A stretch of 64,000 nt of DNA from Beta vulgaris subsp. vulgaris (Eukaryota; Streptophyta; Magnoliopsida; Caryophyllales; Amaranthaceae), in the NCBI RefSeq assembly GCF_026745355.1, contig NC_079205.1, forward strand, positions 43,258,349-43,322,348, in the 5' to 3' direction. Below, piece by piece: positions 33,626 through 44,642 of this stretch. Under the pieces are notes generated by a model. The model worked only from the letters and a program-made list of their open reading frames with translations, ran no database searches and had not been told where the DNA came from. Positions within the stretch are counted from its first letter, which is position 1; the number at the start of each line of letters is the position of its first letter. The position numbers were made by a program, and so were the translations under genes.

Positions 33626-35050
33626 TCACGCAATGGGAGCTTCGTCCATCAAGGATGGCTCAGGAGTAGTGTCGACGCCAGAAGCGATGGGGCCAGAAGC
33701 ATCTAGCGGCCGACGTAGATCACAGACCTCGGCACGAAGGTCCTCCATATGACGCTCCACAGTCTCGAGACGAGATAATATCGTCGTCTGAAATGATGCA
33801 AAAGAACTCATGAAGCGACTGAGACGGGCTTCCATGCTCTCAGGAGACACAGTAGTGCTGGACGAGGGGTCCTCGGAGACTGGAGGTGGGGGTGCTTCGA
33901 GTGTGGGAGAGATGACAGCTGCTGGGGCTGATAATGCAACACACTGCAGGCACGGGAATGTCCCCTGAACCTTGCCGCCTACCTCTATAGTTTCAGAGAT
34001 AGCACGGGGATTCGACAACCAAACACTAGAATCCTGAGGATGATCATTTGGTAGAATATCGTAGATGATGCGCTTTTCTGTGGAATGACAAGGCTTAACG
34101 AACCATAGATACCTGTTCTTTGCTTAGTGGACGAGCCATCCATATCGATCCATAGCGGTGGTGTTAAGGAGGTTGGTGGAAGAAGAAGTCACTTGAGAGG
34201 CTAAATCAATGCCTCTATCCAGAGCAAACACAGAAACAAATCCACCCATGGAGATATCACCTTTCTTTACATCCCGCTCCCAAAGAAATCCACCCATAAG
34301 AAACTTGGCAAAGTTCAGTTTTCCGTGCATAGTCGTGGGAGACATAGAAAGGAACCACAGAAGTTTCAAATCTTGGAGAGTGACTTGCCCTGATTCCGCT
34401 TTGGGACGGAAAAGTTGAAGGATAAAGCGGTGAAGCAGCGAGAGCAGGACAACCAATAGATGAGGACTTGCTAGAACCCGATGCCCAATCAGAACGCCCA
34501 GTAATTTGCTTCCAAAAGGAGATGGGATCGAATTTATCACAACCGGAGCCATCTTGTAATTGCATGAAGGTAGATGGTCCAACATCCCCCCTGTAGGCCA
34601 ACCAAACAGAATGTTTATTTCATCCCAAGACATGATATGCTCGGTACCCTCAAGGGTGAAAACTACATCACCCTTCGATGTTCCAACTGCAAGGGAATCC
34701 AAAAATTCAACGACGAGCTCAGGATAAATCCGCTCGTTCAAGCGGAAGACTCGGCCCCAATGATGTGTCTGCTCAATGTACTCAAAAGCCCAATCAAAGC
34801 CGATCTTAGTCACGGCATTCAGAGAGAGATAGAGGGTTGGGGCGATGGTGCGCTTTTGGAGTGTAGCAAGGCGCGTTTGGGAAGTGGAGGGTGAGGGTGG
34901 GGGTGAAGGTGGAGGGGATGGAATGGATGTGGTGGATTTAGAAGTGGTGGATTTAGAAGTTGTGGCTTTAGATGCTTTGGATTTTGAAGTTGTGGAGGTC
35001 TTTGAAGGTGGTTTGGAGGGGGTTTTCTTTTGTATTTTGAGAGTGCTCAT
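33626..35050 (-). pseudogene. Extra 3' reading frame of the Athila-type element (ORF3)
   Basis: 35050-34124 starts MSTLKIQKKTPSKPPSKTST with Lys/Ser/Thr repeats and a Pro run, then FDWAFEYIEQTHHWGRVF and MSWDEINILFGWPTGG. This resembles the domain annotated as 'putative plant transposon protein' in Athila-group elements, in the slot sometimes called env-like. The overlapping frame 34601-34257 carries the expected middle (FDPISFWKQITG), so at least two frameshifts occur. 34018-33626 adds a Pro/Ser region and a short coiled coil (SRLETVERHMEDLRAEV). No clear membrane segment is visible, so I do not support an envelope function. Confidence 0.7.
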
Positions 35051-35879
35051 TGGGATTGTAGATGGGTTTAGGCTTAGACAAGGCTCGCGCGGAGGATCTC
35101 ATGACGCTTTTGAGCACACAACCAAGAACAATCACCACAAAACAATCACAACAACTTCACAAGAATCACCACACAACCAATGTAATGCCCATTAATCCAA
35201 TCTCAACAATTTGTCGCCACCAAGAGACCCAAAATATTGTCAATTGCAATTAGAAATTCAACACAATCGAAACCACAATCAAGATTGATCAACAATAAAC
35301 AACTTGAATAGCAACCATTGTTCAAAAATGAGTAGTAAGCACTAACAATAATGGTTCAAAATTCGGAACGAAAGTGGACAAATTGAAAACTTACTACCAC
35401 GTGAAGTACACGATTGATTGATGTAGGAGACTTGATTGAGAAAGTCCAAATATGTGTCCAAGATTCCCAATTGAAATTTCAAAGCACCTTGAAGAAGAAA
35501 CCCCAATTCAATGGTAAAGGTTAGGGTTTGAAGATGATGGGAGTGGAAGAAGGGGGAAGAGGGTTTTGTGGGTGCTTAATGGAGAAGGGAGCGCTTCAAC
35601 GACGGGGGAAACCGGTGGGACGGCCGGCGAAGCGGCGGTCGGTAAAAGACGGGTCGAGTGGGGGGCGTAGGGCTGCTGTGAGAAATTCGAAGGGGAGAGG
35701 GGCGCTGAAGGGGAGTCGCTGCGCCGGCGGGTTTGCGGGGGGGGGGGGTCGGACGATCGCCGGTCGTCGGAGGCTGGTGAGAGAGGTGGGGCCGAGAGGG
35801 TTTGAGGGTGGGGAGGATTGTGGGTGTTGTTTATTATTTTATTGTTTGTTTTTGTTTTGGTTTGGGGTTGGGGATTGAT

Positions 35880-36240
35880 GGAGGGGTGGAGGCTAGATCG
35901 AAATCCCGCGGGCGCGGGCAACAACTCGCGGGCGGACAACAGCATTGTGATGTTGGGGAGGTGAAAGCTGCGGGCGCGGGTTTATTTGTATGGGGCGCGG
36001 GATGCTGGGGAGGATCGAAATCCCGCGGGCGCAGGCAACAACCCGCGGGTGGACATGATGTTTTTGTTGTGAGGGAGGTTTGGGCTGCGGGCGCGGGGTT
36101 TGAAGTGGGAGGGCGCGTGCTGTGGGCTGCGAGATCCCGCGGGCGCGGGATCAAAACCCGCGGGCAGACAGTTTATGGGTAATGTGAAGGGCGTGGCTGG
36201 CCGCGGGCGCGGGTTCTACCCTGCGGGCTCATGTTGAACC
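35880..36240. repeat. GC-rich tandem repeat in the retrotransposon
   Basis: About three degenerate units of ~115 bp share the self-complementary core CCCGCGGGCGCGGG, followed by CAACAACCCGCGGGC and later GCTGCGGGCGCGGG. They lie between pol and the 3' reading frame. GC content and CpG density are far above the surroundings. Confidence 0.8.
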
Positions 36241-36299
36241 TCGTGCTTGCACCTAGGGTCGAAATGAGCACACCAAAACCACTAAAGAACACTTGTTAG

Positions 36300-36500
36300 C
36301 ATGGTTAGTCTAATAAAAATAGAAAATAAAATAAAAAATAAAAAAAAAATAAATAGAAGATGGAATTCAAGTGAATTCAAAAACTAAAAGAAACTACGAA
36401 AAGAAACTAACTAAACTAAAAGTTAATAAACAAATTCAAGTGAATTCAAAAACACACAAAAAATTAAAATAAATTGAATTCAAGTGAATTCAATATGTAA
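36300..36500. repeat. A-rich tract with three GAATTCAAGTGAATTCAA copies
   Basis: The partly palindromic word GAATTCAAGTGAATTCAA, or its near-full form, occurs at about 36363, 36434 and 36475 within an A-rich stretch just after the pol frame. Confidence 0.8.
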
Positions 36501-36592
36501 ATATTTTTGTTCTTTTCTTTGGTTTAGAAAAATGAAGAGTAAAAGGAAAAAGAAGAGTTAGAGATTCGGGTTGCCCCCCGCATAGCGCTGGT

Positions 36593-37840
36593 TTATGCAG
36601 GTCCCGCACGACCGTTTACCTCTTTCAATGACAGTAGAGGTAGGTGTTTGGAGGTAGAGTACCTCAACTGACCCACAGGAGCGCCTTCATAGTACAACTT
36701 CAGACGTTGACCATTCACCTTGAAACCTTCACCTTTTTCGTTCATAATCTCTACAGAACCGAACATGTTCACTCTGGTAACTGTGAAAGGGCCTGACCAT
36801 CTAGACTTTAACTTTCCAGGAAAGATTTTTAGCCTAGAGTTATAGAGTAAAACCTTATCTCCAATCGTGAACTCCCGAGGGAGGATCTTTTTGTCATGCC
36901 ACTTCTTGGTTTTCTCCTTGTATACTCGTGCACTATCATAAGCTAGCAACCGAAACTCATCAAGCTCATTGAGTTGTAGAAGATGTTTCTCCCCTGCAAG
37001 CTTCTGATCCATATTAAGCTCCTTGATCGCCCAAAAAGCTTTATATTCAAATTCAACGGGAGGTGCACGCTTTCCCATACACAAGCCTATACGGTGAAGT
37101 ACCAATGGCGTCTTGAATGCAGTTCTATAAGCCCAGAGTGTGTCATCAATTTCGTGCTCCAATCCTTCCTAGACCTTGCAACTACCTTCTCAAGAATGGA
37201 CTTAATTTCGCGTTTGAAACCTCTACTTGCCCACTTGTTTGAGGATGGTATGCTAATCCAGTACGATGGTAGACTCCATATTTCTTCAAAAGGGTGTCTA
37301 AATGTCGTTCATGAAAATGGGAGCCTCCATCACTAATCACAGCTCGTGGGACCCCAAACCGGAAATATGATCTTCTTGAACAAAGCTATGACTACCTTAG
37401 AATCATTAGTAGGAGATGCCACGGCTTCAACCCACTTAGAGACATAATCCACAGCAACCAATATGTAGCAATTTCCATTGGAAGAGGGGAACGGTCCCAT
37501 AAAGTCAATACCCCAAACATCGAAATTTCAACTTCTAGAATACCGGTTTGGGGCATCTCATGCCTTCTCGAAATATTCCGGTCCTCTGGCAAGCGTCACA
37601 TGACATGATGAAAGACTGTGCATCCTTGAACATTGTCGGCCAAAAGAAACCCGACTCATGGAGCTTTGCAACAGTCCTGGAAGGGCCATGATGCCCTCCA
37701 TAGGTGAGTTATGGCAACGATTCAGGACTCCATTGACCTCCCATTCAGGTACACATTTTCGAAAAAGACCATCTGAACATTCACGAAACAAGTGAGGTCA
37801 TCCCAAAAGTAGAATTTAACATCATGGAGGAACCTTTTCT
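36593..37840 (-). pseudogene. Integrase region of pol, fragmented
   Basis: 37791-37558 holds the start of the zinc-binding part (LFRKCVPEWEVNGVLNRCHN). 37592-37392 and the following text show pieces of the catalytic core across several frames. 37162-36593 is one open frame with the C-terminal part ([45 protein letters not shown]). At least three frame changes interrupt the core, so no integrase can be made. Confidence 0.85.
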
Positions 37841-37876
37841 TCTGTTGGTAGGACATATCAGGAGGTATCACACCGC

Positions 37877-38698
37877 CTACCAAGTAATTGGCGTAGTCGG
37901 CAAACCAAGGAATCGTGCTGTGACTGCATATAAATGATCGTCAGGAAAAGAATCATCTATAGGAGTTGAGTTCATACCATCTTCATGCCTGATCCTTGAC
38001 AGGTGGTCTGCAACTACGTTCTCTGCGCCCTTCTTATCACGAATTTCTATGTCGAACTCTTGGAGCAAGAGAATCCATCGAATGAGCCTAGGCTTAGCTT
38101 CCTTCTTAGAGAGAAGGTACTTCAAAGCAGCATGATCAGTGTAGATAATAACTTTAGAGCCAATCAGATAAGATCTGAACTTCTCTAAAGCATAGACAAT
38201 AGCCAAAAGCTCCTTTTCTGTAGTAGCATAGTTGACTTGAGCCTCGTCCAATGTCTTGCTAGCGTAGTAGATTGCATGCAAGACCTTATCCTTACGTTGA
38301 CCAAGTACTGCTCCAACCGCATAATCACTGGCGTCACACATTATCTCGAAAGGGAGTTCCCAATCGGGAGAGCGGATAATAGGTGCAGTTATTAAAGCTT
38401 GCTTGATCCTGTCAAAAGACTCAAGACACTCATCAGTAAAAACAAATGGAGCATCCTTAAGAAGGAGTTGGGTCAGTGGTTTAGCAATTTTCGAAAAATC
38501 CTTGATAAAACGGGCATAAAATCCCGCATGACCAAGGAAGCTTCGTACCCCTTTAACATTAGCTGGTGGGGGTAATTGCTCAATCACTTGGACCTTAGCT
38601 CGATCAACTTGGATGCCCCTATCAGAAACAATATGGCCTAAGACAACTCCTTCAGTCACCATGAAATGACACTTTTCCCAGTTTAAACCAAATGACAC
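37877..38698 (-). pseudogene. RT tail and RNase H region of pol
   Basis: The RT thumb part ([20 protein letters not shown]) is followed by a complete-looking Ty3/gypsy RNase [39 protein letters not shown] and [15 protein letters not shown], with the expected D-E-D residues, and ends near VVADHLSR. The following integrase is in other frames. Confidence 0.9.
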
Positions 38699-38711
38699 TC
38701 TTCACATCTTT

Positions 38712-39443
38712 TCAGGACTTTAGTGAGTTAACTAAGCATGTATCGAACGTGGAACCATACACACTAAAATCATCCATAAAGACTTCCATGATAGACTCGA
38801 TGAACTCAGAAAAGATACTCATCATGCAGCGTTGAAAGGTGGCAGGGGCATTACACAAACCAAAGGGCATTCTACGATATGCAAAAGTGCCATAAGGGCA
38901 TGTGAATGTGGTCTTTTCTTGATCATCAGGATGAATGGGAATTTGGAAGAAACCTGAATACCCATCCAAATAGCAAAAGTATTTATGACAAGCCAACCGT
39001 TCAAGCATTTGGTCAATAAAAGGTAGAGGGAAGTGGTCCTTTTTAGTGGCCATGTTGAGTCTCCTATAGTCTATACACATACGCCATCCAGTCACAGTTC
39101 TAGTAGGGATTAACTCATTCTTTTCATTTTTCACAACAGTCATGCCACCTTTTTTCGGTACTACTTGGACAGGACTTACCCACTTAGAGTCAGCAATAGG
39201 GTAGATAATACCTGCATCGAGTAGTTTCATCACCTCTTTCTTGACCACTTCCTGCATGTTTGGGTTCAATCTCCTTTGTGGTTGAATGCATGGCTTATGG
39301 TCATCCTCGAGGTGTATCCTGTGCATACAAAAATCGGGGCTAATACCCTTCAAATCATCAATACTGTACCCTATAGCCTTCTTGTGATTTTTCAGAACAA
39401 CTAGAAGTTTGGAAAGTTGGCTACTCGAGTGCAGCACTGACAA
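38712..39443 (-). pseudogene. Reverse transcriptase region of pol
   Basis: Contains the ordered RT blocks RRLNPNMQEVVKKEVMKLLD, SPVQVVPKKGG, GWRMCIDYRRLNMATKKDHF, PLPFIDQML, RRMPFGLCNAPATFQRC and the catalytic VFMDDFSVYG (YxDD box with Phe at the first position, normal for this lineage). The frame breaks near 38705 before the RT tail. Confidence 0.92.
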
Positions 39444-39552
39444 TTACAGGATCTAACTCTTGCTATCTAAAAAGACATACTTCAATGAGAGGGGAGAGGT
39501 TTAAGTTCGGGTTTCTTTACCTCAACATTGCACACAGATCGATCAAACCTCT

Positions 39553-40346
39553 TTACCTGTTGGCATCCAAGAAGTCAGATTCTTCACTTGCTAGCATCCT
39601 CTCAATAGCATCTACTTCATCGCTCCATATACTGCCATCACCTGTGGAAGAATCAAGACAAAGTACCGCCTCCAAGGGATCTCCATAGAGAGCTTGGGGC
39701 ATGTTATCATGGCAAATTAAATCAACCACATCAATACTATAGCACTTTTCCTCTAGCATAGGACTTTTCAAAGCAGTGCTCAGATTAAAAGTGACCTCAT
39801 CATCTCCAACAGATAGTGTAAGCTTACCATTTTTCACATCAATGACAGCACCAGCAGTATGAAGGAATGGCCTACCCAAAATGATTGGAATTTGCCTATC
39901 TTCCTCCATATCAAGTACAACAAAGTCCACGGGAATAAAAAATTTACCTACTCTAACAGGTACATCCTCTAAAATACCTAGGGGGTATTTAACAGAACGG
40001 TCGGCCATTTGTAGAGTAATATTGGTAACTTTCAAACTTCCCATTTCAATTTTGAGGAAACAGACAATGGCATAACACTCACACTAGCCCCCAAATCACA
40101 TAAAGCTTTATCAATGAACAAACTACCAATGTGACAAGGTATAGAGAAACTACCAGGGTCTTTTAATTTTGGTGGAGATTTATTTTGTAAAATGGCACTA
40201 CATTCTTCAGTAAAAGCAACTGTCTCCACCTCGTTAAAAGCCCTTTTCCTAGTCAAGATATCTTTCATAAATTTAGCATAAGCAGGCACTTGAGTAATTA
40301 ATTCCGTGAAAGGAACTGTTACCTGAAGATTCTTGACGACTTCCAA
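39553..40346 (-). pseudogene. Aspartic protease region of pol
   Basis: 40346-40032 contains SFSIPCHIGSLFIDKALCDL followed by GASVSVMPLS; the DLGAS segment is the retropepsin active-site motif as seen in Athila elements. 40044-39553 continues in another frame with MADRSVKYPLGILEDVPVRV and IPIILGRPFLHTAGAVIDV, the usual second half of the domain. One frameshift near 40040 separates them. Confidence 0.85.
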
Positions 40347-40527
40347 AAACTTACCAAATTGCTTGTCCAGCTTACTCTTAGGTGACGATTGGGGAAAGGA
40401 AGTTTGATAGGAGGAACCTCAATAGCAGGCTTTTTGGCTTCATTGGTCTCTTCATGTTCAGTGCTTGCTGAGAGTTCTCCTTGTCATTTTAGCTTCAGCT
40501 GGGACCTGTTCCTCATCATTTTTCACA

Positions 40528-41159
40528 CTAAAGTATCATCAATAGGCATGGGTGGTCCATTATAGTGAGAACCACTTCGGAGAGTGATGGCATTTGCCGA
40601 ATCTGTAGGCTGAACAGGTTGTGCTGGAAGAGCACCTTGTTGCGAGTAGAGTTCGAAGTAGCCAATTGTGCCAACTGATTCTCCAACATCTTATTGTGAA
40701 GAATGGACTCAATTTGTGCCTTGTCAGCTTGTCGATCCTTTTGCATTTGTAGCATCATGTTTCTCATCTCAACCATCATTGGATCGGCAGGAGGTGCTTG
40801 TTGAGATGGATTGAAAGGTGGTCTAGAGAAACCAGGAGGGTGTTGGGAAGGTTGTTGGTAGTACCTCTGGTTCAATTGTTGTGCTTGTGGTTGTGGTGCA
40901 GGAGGATTCAGGACATTAGTGCTCTTGTAAGACAAGTTAGGATGATTTCTCAATCCTGGATTGTATGTGTTGGAGTATGGGTTGTTGGCCGATATGCTTG
41001 AAAAGCATTAACTTGTTCGAGAGAACTCCGACACTCTTGTGCCCAATGTCCAACTATGCCACAATTATCACACATAATCTCGGAGGTAGTACCCAAAGCA
41101 GCAACACTTGCAGGAGAGGAGAGCTGCATATTGTCAAGTTTATTGCTGATGGCATTCAT
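40528..41159 (-). pseudogene. gag C-terminal part: zinc knuckle and Pro/Gln-rich linker
   Basis: 41159-40950 encodes one CCHC knuckle (CDNCGIVGHWAQEC, pattern C-x2-C-x4-H-x4-C) for RNA binding. 40953-40528 continues in another frame as a Pro/Gln-rich linker (QAQQLNQRYYQQPSQHPPGF). A further shift lies near 40640. The knuckle residues are all kept; the frame is not. Confidence 0.8.
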
Positions 41160-41167
41160 CTGTGCAG

Positions 41168-42088
41168 CTAATAGGATATAGAATCTATCTCATGCTTTCC
41201 ACCCTTGTTAGCTAGTCCTCGAGGATTACCATATTGAGAGTTGTGGATAGCCATCTCCTCGATCAAATCATGTGCAGCATCAATTTCTAGTTTCATGAAT
41301 CTCCCATTTGCTGCAGAGTCAAGGATAAGTCTCGAGTTGTTCCCCAAACCATTGTAGAATCCCTGAACTAGGAACCATTTTTGTAGACCATGATGGGGAC
41401 ATTCTCTCTGAAGATCTTTAAATCTTTCCCATGCCTCATGTAAAGACTCATCAGTCCCTTGGGTGAAGTTTGTAATCTGACTACGCAACCTAGCAGTCTT
41501 CTCTGGAGGGTAGTACTTTCTGTAGAAAGCTAGAGCCAAGGTATTCCAATCAGTGATCCCAAGAGTGGCTCGATTAATCCCATTGTACCACATCTTTGCC
41601 TTGTCTCGAAGTGAAAATGGGAAAAGAATCTCCCGAATCTGATCTTGTGTCACTCCCTGCTGCTTAATGGTAGAGCAATATTGGCAGAAATCTTGATAAT
41701 GAAGATTGGGGTCTTCATTAGGTCCACCACCAAATTGTTTTCTTTCGATCATGTTTAGCAATGCAGGTTTGATCTCGAAATTTACAGCTTCGATTTCAGG
41801 CATTTGATTGCTTCTGGGAAGTTCAGCCAAAGAGGGTTGGGAAAAATCAGTAAGCCTTCGAGCCATCTCTAATTCTGGTGGAGCAACAGAGACAATGCTG
41901 GTAGAATCAGAGTCAGAATCCAAAGGATTATCTTCCCTTGGATTATCTCGCAACTGTCTGGAAAAGTTCTTCTGTCTATGAAAGGATCTTTCGATTTCAG
42001 GATCAAATTGTAGGCAATCTGAACTCAAACTCCTGCGCATAGAAGAACTAAAGAACAAACAATTAAGAGATTTTGTCCCAAAGAACAA
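41168..42088 (-). pseudogene. gag of the Athila-type element
   Basis: A 306-codon frame with the retrotransposon gag core (capsid-like): RDKAKMWYNGINRATLG, LALAFYRKYYPPEKTARL and FTQGTDESLHEAWERFKDLQ. The methionine in MRRSLSSDCLQ about 16 residues in is the more likely start. The frame ends SISY-stop at 41168, and the following nucleocapsid part lies in another frame, so gag is broken. Confidence 0.88.
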
Positions 42089-42156
42089 GTGTTCTCTGAG
42101 ACGAGAGTATATAATCTAGACTCTAAAACAATTAAAGAAAATGGAACAAAACCGTT

Positions 42157-42174
42157 TCCCCGGCAACGGCGCCA
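42157..42174 (-). promoter_or_regulatory. Primer binding site, tRNA-Asp type
   Basis: Reading on the minus strand, TGGCGCCGTTGCCGGGGA starts six bases after the 5' LTR. It is complementary to the 3' end of plant tRNA-Asp, including CCA. Athila-group elements use this primer. Confidence 0.9.
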
Positions 42175-42179
42175 AATTT

Positions 42180-43608
42180 TGACAGGCTAAAGTCGTATCA
42201 CCTTATCAAAAGTAATCCTAAGTCCTCTAACAAATAGTAGTCAGGGAAGTAGGGTCGAATCCACAGAGAAATCAGTGTTCTTTTCCTAATTGTCAGTCAA
42301 ATCTAGAGTATAGGAACGAGTGTTTGTGAGTAATTATACTAAACTAAACTATAATATATCAAGAATTATCAATAATAAAAGTCTAGGGCATAGGTTCACC
42401 AATGATCAATATTTCGGGATGAAACACTAAAATCAACAATTAATAATGCAGTTAAACAGATTGATTCGCTCTCTCAAGTCTAAATCAAGCATAGAACGAT
42501 ATTAACAGGCTCTCGCAATTTATTAACACCAATTCTACCTATTGAAACTAGCCTTAATATCAAGTTTATACCTCTCGGCGCATAACCTAATATTGCAACA
42601 CTATAACAATCAAATCTGGCCAAATTGGATTGAATAGACATAAAAACATTCAATAGGAATCAACATGCATCAATAAAAATCAATACTTTAATAAACATCC
42701 CTTCCTAATTGATCATGGATCCCCTAAGCCCTATAAATAGACTACTCAATCATAATTGGGGAGAACATATTCATAATTAAATAAGCAAACATGAATTAAT
42801 AATAAAGGATTGAATAGGAATAAGAAGAGAGAGAAATAATACCAATTGTAGAACCAATCTTGCAAAAATCAAAGCTTCTATTGAAAATTCAATGAATTGG
42901 GGAAAAAGCAAAACTAGGGTTCTTCAATAATTGAGAGAAAAAGAGTTTAATCTTTAATGAATTAATGATGGAAAAAAACAAATAGAAAATAAGATAGGAA
43001 ATAATAATATTCCCTTGAGTCTTTATACCTTTCTATTTCCTAAAACAACTAGAAAAATAGAGTCTAATTCGTCAAAAGATAAAGCCTTATCCGACTAAGA
43101 AACCCGGAATAATCCGCGGCCGCGGATTTTCGGGCTGCAAAACAGCGTCAACTTGCAAAGACCATATCTCTCAAACTAGAAGTCGTATCGGGGCGTGTAA
43201 TATACCGTTGGAAAGATCTTCAAGTCTAGTTTCCAACCCCACTAGAATCACTGAATTCCGATCTCTGGATAATAAGTTATGATCAAAAGAGTGCACATGA
43301 CTCAATTTCCATACATCTTTTAATACGTTTCCGCTATGTTTGAGTTGCAATCCGACTTGAAGATGCCCTTTGGACTTCTCATTTGACTTAGCTCCTTCCT
43401 AGATGCTTCTCATGCTTAAGCTTATCCAATAATACTCCAATTGTGTTCTCAATACCTGAAAACTATCAAAAACACCGAAAACACACAAAAGAGTAATATC
43501 TTCTCAACTTAAGTAACTATATGCAATTAGGGACTAAGAATGCAACTAAATGATCCTAAAATGCAACCTAAATGCATCATGAAATACCTATATTAATATA
43601 ACTCATCA
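42180..43608 (-). repeat. 5' LTR of the Athila-type element (1,429 bp)
   Basis: Near-identical partner of 30662-32093, next to the primer binding site. Within the SUMO-like transcript unit this LTR would supply a competing promoter on the same strand. Confidence 0.95.
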
Positions 43609-43613
43609 ATTAT
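43609..43613. repeat. ATTAT target duplication, right copy (Athila-type element)
   Basis: Partner of the ATTAT at 30657-30661. Confidence 0.9.
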
Positions 43614-43914
43614 TCATATTTCATATTTCACAAACAAATCATTTTAATTTGGTAAAAGTAAAAGTAAGGATTTTCATTTTCATTGTTGCATCTCATTTAT
43701 TGTTGGCAAAACAAAAACAAACTCAAGTGTCAAATTTGGAATTGTGAAGCATGCAATAGAGATAGAGAGAGATAGTAGAAGCAGAAGATGAAAGAGGAGA
43801 GAATATAACCTGATTAACAAACTTGACACGAATATGATCCTCCTTCTTCTTCTCAAGCATATTGATATTGTTCATAGCTGTAGCAGCACTCTCGATCACA
43901 ATCTTATCCGCCAT

Positions 43915-44633
43915 TCACAAACCCCCTTCTTTTTAGTAGTGTAGAATGAAAGAAAGTAGAAACTCAAAACTTGAAATAAAGAGGACACTCAACAAGACAA
44001 CACATTAAACCCATTACCCATGCAATGGGAAGCTAAACAAGGGAGGGAGGGGGGAGGGAGGGGGGGAGCTATTTTTATTAATATTTTATCTTTAGTAGAC
44101 AAAGTACTCATTCGTTAAGCTGAGGCCCTGTTTGAAAATTAATTAATTGATAGCTCGTTCTCATGTAGTAGTTGATATTAGGGATGGCAATGTCCAGTGG
44201 ATATCCAGTAACCCGCTCCATCCTGTTTAAATAAAAGGGTGAAAAACCGTAATAAACGGATGAACACCGGGTGACTGATCCGGGTAGGATCCGGGTAGGA
44301 TGCGGATAAATTATAATGCATAATAGTAGTGTTACTAAGTGTTCAAAATAAGAAAAAAATTAGTGGTCGTTTGATTTAACAACATAAATAACACTTTATT
44401 TTCCCCATACAGTTCAATTTTCTAATAAGTAAAAAAATGTTGCTTGGTTAAATTATGAAAACTTTGCCCACATCAAATTTCATAAGCTTAGGAGAACAAG
44501 GTAAACAACTTGTTCCCTTTTTGAGAAATATAATTTCTTTTACCTTTTTATTTTAATGTAAATCAAACAAGCACTAATTTCACTTTTTTTTTTTAACCTA
44601 ACAAAACCATTAGCCAGAGTATAGATATTAACT
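43915..44633. other. Upstream region of the SUMO-like gene, with a G-run tract and hAT-like relic
   Basis: 44041-44068 is a plus-strand G tract with at least five runs of three or more G, about 130 bp upstream of the minus-strand ATG. 44179-44310 starts TAGGGATGGCAATG and carries CCGGGTAGGATCCGGGTAGG; it looks like a hAT-type relic without a matching right end. No gene seen. Confidence 0.5.
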
Positions 44634-44642
44634 CTTTCCAAG

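Larger units (their letters stand above)
30662..43608 (-). mobile_element. Athila-type Ty3/gypsy LTR retrotransposon, 12,947 bp, defective
   Basis: Two LTRs (30662-32093 and 42180-43608), a 5 bp ATTAT duplication, a tRNA-Asp-type primer site, gag and pol pieces and an extra 3' reading frame are all in order on the minus strand. The large size, ~1.43 kb LTRs, tRNA-Asp primer site and an extra gene after pol fit the Athila lineage. Comparing the LTRs by eye, I count roughly two dozen substitutions and about ten short indels over 1.43 kb, so the insertion is fairly recent. Every coding region is frameshifted, so this copy could move only with help from another. It sits in intron 1 of the SUMO-like gene and reads in the same direction. 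Confidence 0.93.
30319..43914 (-). pseudogene. SUMO-like gene, split by a retrotransposon, with in-frame stop
   Basis: Minus-strand exons: 43914-43810 (35 codons, MADKIVIESAATAMNN to HIRVKFVNQ), 30620-30474 (49 codons, LNEEMYFKVLPSSNIGKAF to TYQD) and 30396-30319 (LDIEDGAEFDVFTHVGGGGG then AAAGA and stop). Exon breaks after Gln and before LDxEDG and both phase-0 junctions match the plant SUMO layout as I know it. The order is that of the beta-grasp fold with a C-terminal Gly-Gly for processing. SUMO is conjugated to lysines of target proteins. The second exon has TAA at 30549-30551 after KAYC, so as read the product would stop near residue 58. Intron 1 is ~13.2 kb because it holds an Athila-type element. 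The sequence diverges strongly from canonical SUMO, so even the ancestor was probably a variant paralogue. Confidence 0.8.

Noticed and set aside
33626..35050. True retroviral-type envelope gene
   Set aside because: The slot is that of the env-like frame in Athila elements, but there is no signal peptide or membrane anchor visible and the frame is broken, so only a plant-transposon-protein likeness is claimed.
35508..36182. Pro-rich and Gly/Arg-rich open frames within the retrotransposon
   Set aside because: They come from GC-rich tandem repeats between pol and the 3' frame, exist on both strands and match no domain.
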